Shown: one piece after another, positions 58,082-64,000 of the stretch
Position numbering within the stretch: position 1 is the stretch's first letter
Layout: each line of letters starts with the position of its first letter
Source: Sphagnum compactum
Taxonomy: Eukaryota; Bryophyta; Sphagnopsida; Sphagnales
Direction: 5' to 3'
DNA: 64,000 nt
Assembly: GCA_965153455.1 (NCBI GenBank)
Contig: OZ234494.1
Location: forward strand, 19,902,001 to 19,966,000
Made by a program: the position numbers and the translations under genes
The notes under the pieces: model-generated
What the model was told of the DNA's origin: nothing
Databases searched by the model: none
What the model saw: only the letters and a program-made list of their open reading frames with translations

Positions 58082-58388
58082 TGTTGGACGCTTTCCTGTT
58101 CAAGCTAACATTGAAGTCAAGGCAACCCCATCAAACATTGTTTGTATGACCCATGAGAAAAGGGATATGAAAGGTCCAGATATTGCAGCACCTAGTTCTT
58201 TCCTGAAGGAAGATTCTGCAAAGGATGTAGAACTGAAGGAGAAACAGGACATTTCACAGCTGCTCCAAACTTTGTAGCTGAAAAGCATGGAATGTTGGGA
58301 TGTAGTGATACGGAGGAGACAGGGAAATGACCGTGTGTGTGATAAGTACTTTGTTTCTCCTGATAAGCAGAAGTTCAGATCACGGTTG
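58082..58388 (+). pseudogene. Exon with methyl-CpG-binding-like domain
   Basis: After the acceptor TTTTCAG (ending 58081) one frame runs KATPSNIVCMTHEKRDMKGP and KEDSAKDVELKEKQD to a TAG at 58275-58277. Beyond it, in the same frame, it reads ECWDVVIRRRQGNDRVCDKY and FVSPDKQKFRSRL before two stops. The pattern W.VV.R...G....D.YFVSP..KKFRS is that of an MBD domain, which binds methylated CpG in chromatin. The initial (P)xGW part is degenerate. The domain is cut before its last helix. The internal TAG makes it a pseudogene unless an intron removes that part. Together with the FYRN-like segment at 58.8 kb it recalls plant MBD9-type chromatin proteins, but this is tentative. Confidence 0.5.
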
Positions 58389-58773
58389 TAGTAATCAGGT
58401 ATCAGATCAGGGAAAGGACATTGACGAATAAGAGTGAACAGACTGTTACCAATGTGGTGAGTTGCATGTACTCGTTGTACGCTGTTGAAAGTTGAAACAT
58501 ACTGGACTGTTAAAGTTTCTTGTCCACGCTCCAAGTTGTCACTTATGTTAAAAAAGAGTGCAACAATCTTGGGGACTGTGTCTCCACCCTTATAATTGCA
58601 TCTTGTAGAAGCAATATAAGAATGTGATATAGTGCAGTTGTGGTCATTGCCAGAAATGGCTTAGAATATGAACTCTTGTAAATTTCATATCCAGGGAAGT
58701 GTTGTTTTAAGTCTTAGAACTGATCTGGGTTGTAAGCAAGGTATCCACTCTCAGCTGCAGCTGTGTGTTTCAG

Positions 58774-58930
58774 GTCAAATCAAAAATTGGTCATGGAGAT
58801 CTGCCTCTTAAAGGACTTGGAGCAGTAAAGTCATGGTCTGGGGAATTGGACAAGTCTCAAAACTTGCGCTCAGGGTACAAATCTACTTGGCATGACTCTG
58901 AGACTCAATCACTTTGTACATGTGAAGTGG
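58774..58930 (+). CDS. Exon-like segment, possibly FYRN-like
   Basis: After GTGTTTCAG (ending 58773) a frame encodes VKSKIGHGDLPLKGLGAVKS, then LRSGYKSTWHDSETQSLCTC and EVVGGEQ. The arrangement 'GYKS.W.D......C.CEV..G' recalls the FYRN motif of chromatin proteins such as MLL/ATX- and MBD9-type factors. The exon probably ends at a GT near 58930. Stops separate it from the MBD-like exon, as expected if an intron lies between. Without transcripts neither the boundaries nor the domain call is secure. Confidence 0.35.
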
Positions 58931-58979
58931 TAGGTGGTGAGCAGGTTTCTGTGTCCTTCAGAAATCATGCTTTGCATTG

Positions 58980-59387
58980 GCAGAGCTTGATGGCGGGGCT
59001 GTAGTTGGTGCAGATTCAACTAAACTTTCATATGATGATGGATTTGACTGTGTGGACCATAGTTGTGAAAAGGATACAAGAGGTGGAAGGGGTGAATTAT
59101 CTTATTTGGTGACTCAGAAGTCAATTGATGAGGTCCAGCACCTGACAAGTAATATACAAACAAGAAGTGACTCAACCCAGAGGGTTGAAGCTTTACAGGA
59201 TACAACAGGTCCAGGGGTCATCCTGGTGGGGATATGGAATTTGTTCATCAATTTACAAACCAGTTTGCACCAAATTAAGCATTATTTTTCCCAGGTTGTC
59301 CTTAATGGAATATTGTTTAGGGATGTCATGAGGCAGAGAAACATTAAGGAAAATGAAGAATTTGAAGGAATATTAATCGGTTGTTGA
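58980..59387 (+). CDS. Open frame downstream of the FYRN-like exon
   Basis: The frame encodes MAELDGGAVVGADSTKLSYD and DGFDCVDHSCEKDTRGGRGE, followed by a hydrophilic segment and ending NIKENEEFEGILIGC before the TGA. An acceptor just upstream (TTGGCAG/AG, about 58977-58985) would join it to the previous exon. The first 70 residues are coding-like; the second half, after about 59210, is less convincing and may be intron. No domain is recognised. Confidence 0.3.
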   Translation, partial: AELDGGAVVGADSTKLSYDDGFDCVDHSCEKDTRGGRGELSYLVTQKSIDEVQHLTSNIQTRSDSTQRVEALQDTTGPGVILVGIWNLFINLQTSLHQIKHYFSQVVLNGILFRDVMRQRNIKENEEFEGILIGC

Positions 59388-59389
59388 AG

Positions 59390-62300
59390 TCTTATTTTTA
59401 GAAAAGAAAAAATTATTTGACACAAAATGCAGAACTTCCTATGTGGGTATGGGTAGTGTGGGAAAAATGTGGGAAAAGGGTGGAAAAATATTTCTGTGGA
59501 GAAATATGTTTGATCTGCTTGACTCCTGGAGTATATGTCCAGCAGTCAACTATGATTCTTGTTCATCATCCATTACATTCAACTAGATCCATAGGCAATT
59601 CTCAGACAATTTCAGTTTATAACAACCATCAGGCGATTGAAAGTGGCAGGGTCCCTCCCCACAACTGCCAATCTTACGAGGATGGCTCTGAACCAGTGGG
59701 TTTTTTGTTTTCTGGCGAATTTCTGCAGATTCTAATCTCAACAACTGAATGAATATTTTGTCACAAAATCCCTGGTTTTTGAAAAGACATCATCAAATTT
59801 TGACACTAGAAAAAGGGAGTAAAATTTGGAAGATATCCTTTAAACAGAATATATATATATGGCAGCTTTTGTCCATTTTCAACATATTCCAAAGAATGAT
59901 GGACTACATCAAGCCTGAGGTGCTCATTACTCCTGCTACATTACAAATTCAAAGTCCAGAAAAACAAAAGAACGCTACTCTGAATCCGCTAGGGATCTAA
60001 ATGTTGCTGTGGCTTCATGGTGGCCTCAGCACAGCCACTGAAACTCACACCCAGCAACACAAAGGAGACTTTAGAGTCTTTGTGGCAAGAAAAGTCCTCA
60101 CAATTAGGTTATGTGCTGGGACAATGCTACAGCTTAAACCTCAAACCAAAGCTCACACTGAGCACATGCTCTTTGTCTGCCTTTATGCCAGTACTGAAAT
60201 TTCTTACAGTCCCTGACCAGCTCTGTATTTCCCTACAACACCCACTCTCGACGGCACCTTTCTAAATTCAGCTATGTGAACTCTTCACTCTCCGATGCAC
60301 AACACTGAAAACTCTCGGCCTTCTGTCGCGACTCAAAACCCTCCCATGCCTGACTCTCCTGTGAGGATACCTCTATGAACTGCCAAAATCACATGCTTAG
60401 TACTGTGGTCATCAGATGCCGATTAAGTTTTTGTGCTTTAATTTCCTCTTTCTGCCAGCTTACAACACTGCTTTAGCAGCCTTGGCTACATATTTCCCAG
60501 CAACCCTGATTATTTGCAAGAAAAAGAGGAAAAACGCTCAATCTGCACACCTGTCGGTTTCTCCTCTCTACTACATTACCAAAAATGACCGCACGAAAAA
60601 TACCACGAGTGCCCTTCTTAAAAAGATCGAAACAGGTTACATAGGCAAAGAACTTGGAAGCTTCTAAAAAGTCCCCGCTACTAGTCCATCCTAGCTGATA
60701 CTTCATTACCCTCCATTTCCTTGTGATCACAATGATCCAGCTCGTAAAGCCTTTCTGGCTTAGCATCGCTCCTCACTCTCAATTCAAAATTCGGTCGTAC
60801 AGGGATTCTATTATGCACTGTCCTTACCCAAAACGCCAAAAACTTCTTTAACTCGTTTTTTCGTGTCATCTTCTTCGACTGCAAACTATACAGGGTGACT
60901 AGGAACATACAACAAAAGAGGCAGTATCACCAAACTTCAAACTCTCGAAGTTGCAGTCTCGTTGTTGCTAGTAAAGAAAAAAAGACCTTCGTTGACATCA
61001 TCACATCGTTGGGAGTGCTCAGATCTTCCATAAAATACACGATGATCGATTGATTGGCAAACCATCTTGCCTGGTGAATTCAGTTGGAAACCAGATTCCT
61101 GGGACTGGACACTAGCGCAGCAAAAATCAAGGAATTTTAAGTCTTCTAAGTATTGTCATCTGAAACATTCTACGAATTCATATTTGGCATTCTAGTAATA
61201 TGGTTTGGCATATCATATCATTTAGAGTGTGTCCAAACTCCAAATCTGAAACCATTAGAGATGTTCAGCATGTGAAATTTTTGTGGAACTGGTGGTGATA
61301 TCAAGACCCACAAATTTCTTTTCTGATCTCATAAAACAAATTAGATAAAAATGCACCTTTGGAATATTATATTCAGGTTTGTTTGACAAAGTCTGCTGTA
61401 GGTGGGAGCCACCTGCACATGACGACTGGTGCCAGATTAATTGTACTGTCGAGGAGACTACTTGCCTGTGTTTTGACGCCTTTATGTAGCCTACCAGCTA
61501 TATAGATCTGGATTCCGCAGCAGGTGTGAGGAGATTGTGCAGTAGACAATCCATGGGAATGAGTCCAACAAATAAGTGACTCGGACAGGTAGTGTGATTG
61601 ATATTAATTACTTGGGGGTGCCTCACAAGTCCAACCTCTTTTTTGATTTGCAGTGAGTTATCTTGATTGGCCCATCTCTAAATAATTTGAAATTATGGTG
61701 GCTCCCCCAAAACAGTAGATTCTATTGAATGATAGAGTAGCTACCCCTTTGGCCCAGCTATATAGGTGAGAAGCGGAGGACTTTGGGCCAAACATATGGG
61801 ATTAAAGAAAGGTGCTATTGGGAACCCTTGGAGAACACTTTGGGACCTTTGGGAACATATTGGGAACTCATGCGCAGCAAGAACAGTGCAAGAAGGCTTG
61901 TGACTCGCATACAGAAGTCAGTAATTGCTGAACAAATAAAGAACTCTTAAAAATTTCACCATTCGTTTCAAATCGCCTCCTCAAACGGAATTATGTTTAT
62001 ATCCACAACCGAATTTTCTGTTTCCTAAAAATTTCCATTTGATTGCGAAGAATCTTTCATTCTAAAAAGGTCCAAGTTTTTAAAAAGTTCTTAAGGAAAC
62101 AAACTTCGCTTCCACCCTTCCTGGGTTTTTGTGCCCAGGACGGTATCCCCAAATTCTGAGAAGAGCCTGAGAAGTTGCTTCCTTATGGTGGTAGGTCCTG
62201 CTTGACGAGGTTGCTCGCTCTCTTTAGGAGATGTTCAGTCCTTTTTTGTTGTCCCGATCGTTTTCTCTGTTGCTTGGTGTGCGGTGGTGTCATGTAGTGA

Positions 62301-64000
62301 ACCTTCATCTTTTCCTGCTTCCGTTGTTAACGCCCAGATGCAAGTACGTAATTTCATCGTCGGATGGATGGTGTGGGGGTTTCAGTCTGATGTTACTAGT
62401 ACTGTCCTAGTATTTTCAGCGGGGGTTCACAGCGACCTTGACAGTGGTCGTGGTGTTTCTGTATGCTATGAATATTTGTGGCCAGGCCATCTTCTTGTTG
62501 CTTAGGGTAGGGCGGAGTGGGAGCAGAAGGAGCACAACTACAACAACGGAATCAATATGGGGTGACTTCACAACTTCAGTTTGTGAAGAGAACCCCATGA
62601 TGCTTCGTCGCCGCCACCAGTAACCGTAGCAAGGCTCTGAAGAGAACGAGATCATGCACTAGAGATGTCGAGATGGTGGTGTGGTGCGCAGCTCAGAACA
62701 AGAGGGATAGGATGGTGGTGCCACGAGTGGTGCAACGCAGAGGCAATTATCGACCAGACTCAAATGAGTGACATTGAGCGTGGCTATGGCCTTGTAACAC
62801 CAACACTTCGGTACAAAGAAGAGCAGTGCAGTGAAGGTCGAGCCAAGTCAGAAACTGCTACGGTCTTAGAGTCACTTAACGTACGTGCACCCATGGCATA
62901 GGTACCTCAAGCCTCTTATAATCCTTCTCGTTCTTCTGCCTCTGCACCCCCAAAATCTCGGAGCTCTTTGCTGCAGATTCTGAGTTCAAAAAGTGAACCC
63001 AAGCTAAGGTTTCAGGAACCCAATTATTAGGTAGTGTATTCAAGGTGCCTCGCACCCTCCGAGTTGGACAAGTGGTAGAGGCTGCAACTCATTTCAGTGC
63101 CGGGTAATGTGAAGAGTTCCTGTAGTGGCACTTAGGCTCTGGTTTGGGGTGTCTGTGGGATTGAGAGTGAGGTTGTCTGTGTGCCTCACATCACCCAGTC
63201 GCCCAAGTGGCTGCATGTGAAATATTAGCAGTCGACCCAACAAAGAAGGATAGCTGTGTTCGGTCACCAGCTTAGCCATTCATCTTCATGCGGTGAAGAT
63301 TTGGCAACCACGCGGCCACGGCTATGGTGGTTTCAACATGTCCCTGGCTTTGAAAGTAGCACACAGATTAAAGAGGTAAAAATTGTTGAACTTCACCTCC
63401 AACACAGTTTCCTTGTTCATTGTAAGTCAACTCTTTGTTGTGGGTCTGCCCTTGTTGATGGGCTAATAATTTATCCAAAAATTTGAGCTTTAATTGATTT
63501 TGTTGAGAAAAATTAACAAAGGAGCTGTCCTTGAGGAGGGTATGATGGAATGAAATGCATTCTAGTGCCACCGCTGCTGTCCTCTTTGATGTTGCGAAGT
63601 GTTGTGATAGGTTAATGAAATTACAGTTTAAGGACTGTACAAATTTCTTACCATGTTCATCTTCTTAGAGCTTTATTCCAACTTGATGAACAAGTTTGAC
63701 TTTTTATTTTGATGTGATCCTGGTATGACAGTCATGAATCAGGTGACGATCTTCAGCAAGGAGGCCATGATTTTCACAGTATGTATTTGGATGTTTTATT
63801 CCACACAATAGTTGATCCGACAATTGATTTGCAAACCGAATTGATTACTTTTTCCATATCCACTTGCTTTTATGGTTATCTCCATTTCATGTCGAGAGGA
63901 GACAAGAGCCTTTGTTTGACCAGAATTTTTTTTAAGTGACAATGGGCAGTAAGAAGAGAAAGTGGCCTTTCGGTGACCTGTTTCAATGGCGTCGAAACTT
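59390..64000. other. Right part of the window, no gene recognised
   Basis: This 4.6-kb part is moderately AT-rich and may hold the 3' part of the MBD-like locus. Short frames occur on both strands. A minus-strand frame at 60681-60908 (MTRKNELKKFLAFWVRTVHN, then VRPNFELRVRSD) looks coding-like but is unassigned. Near 61.80-61.87 kb the repeated 'ttgggaac' phrases match those at 19.3 kb and suggest a dispersed repeat. From 62.1 to 63.5 kb the composition is closer to that of exons, with frames such as 62284-62505, but no domain is seen. Confidence 0.35.

Noticed and set aside
63048-63105. tRNA-like sequence 'gttggacaagtggtagaggctgc'
   Set aside because: An A-box-like word is present, but there is no B box at the right distance and no cloverleaf can be folded.
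1-64000. CRISPR array or bacterial defence system
   Set aside because: There are no regularly spaced identical repeats with unique spacers, and the gene structure is that of a plant nuclear genome.

Overview
The window looks like nuclear DNA of a land plant with a large, repeat-rich genome. The evidence is split genes with GT-AG introns, germin-like proteins, a plastid-type iron superoxide dismutase, Ty3/gypsy and CACTA (TNP2) transposon relics, a tRNA-derived SINE, and long AT-rich stretches without genes. The species cannot be named from sequence alone. A fern, another seedless plant or a gymnosperm fits the low gene density and advanced decay. I found no bacterial operon, CRISPR array, rRNA gene or intact tRNA gene.

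Layout. At 1-3.8 kb there is AT-rich DNA, the 3' end of a germin-like gene (minus strand) and a motif-dense repeat. At 3.8-5.5 kb lies a plus-strand Fe-superoxide dismutase (FeSOD) whose exons and introns are readable but which has a stop, a lost intron and a frameshift. At 6.4-12.9 kb a minus-strand Ty3/gypsy relic (gag, zinc knuckles, protease, start of RT, integrase) has lost most of its RT where a CACTA-type end sits. At 17.4-18.7 and 24.4-25.2 kb are two tandem germin-like genes (minus); the first is largely intact, the second is out of frame. At 23.5-24.0 and 34.3-34.7 kb a shared family of short tandem repeats occurs in opposite orientations, the second copy beside a strong hairpin. A ~1.9-2.2 kb direct repeat lies at 26.5-28.6 and 38.7-40.6 kb. 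Between its copies are a C2H2-finger relic (29.9-30.8 kb), a possible ML/NPC2-like exon (35.2 kb) and a broken DnaJ domain (37.5-37.8 kb). At 42.1-44.3 kb is an inverted, 5'-truncated second copy of the FeSOD locus. At 46.8-55.2 kb are CACTA pieces: TNP2, DUF4218 and DUF4216 domains, with a probable 913-bp solo LTR lodged in a TNP2 intron. At 55.4-56.5 kb is a broken nodulin-like MFS transporter fragment. From 56.8 kb a GC-rich start leads into a plus-strand locus with a methyl-CpG-binding-like domain and a possible FYRN-like segment. From 59.4 kb to the end I recognise no gene.

The genes do not form a pathway. What links the window is its history: three germin-like units on one strand, two FeSOD copies in inverted orientation 36 kb apart, and a direct repeat flanking the middle. 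These are signs of repeated segmental duplication and transposon insertion followed by decay. The best candidate for a functional gene is the germin-like gene at 17.4-18.7 kb. No convincing undescribed system was found; the most unusual structures are three palindromes of the same design (long arms, 2-nt spacer), the 34.3-kb hairpin and the convergent repeat blocks at 31.1-32.1 kb.
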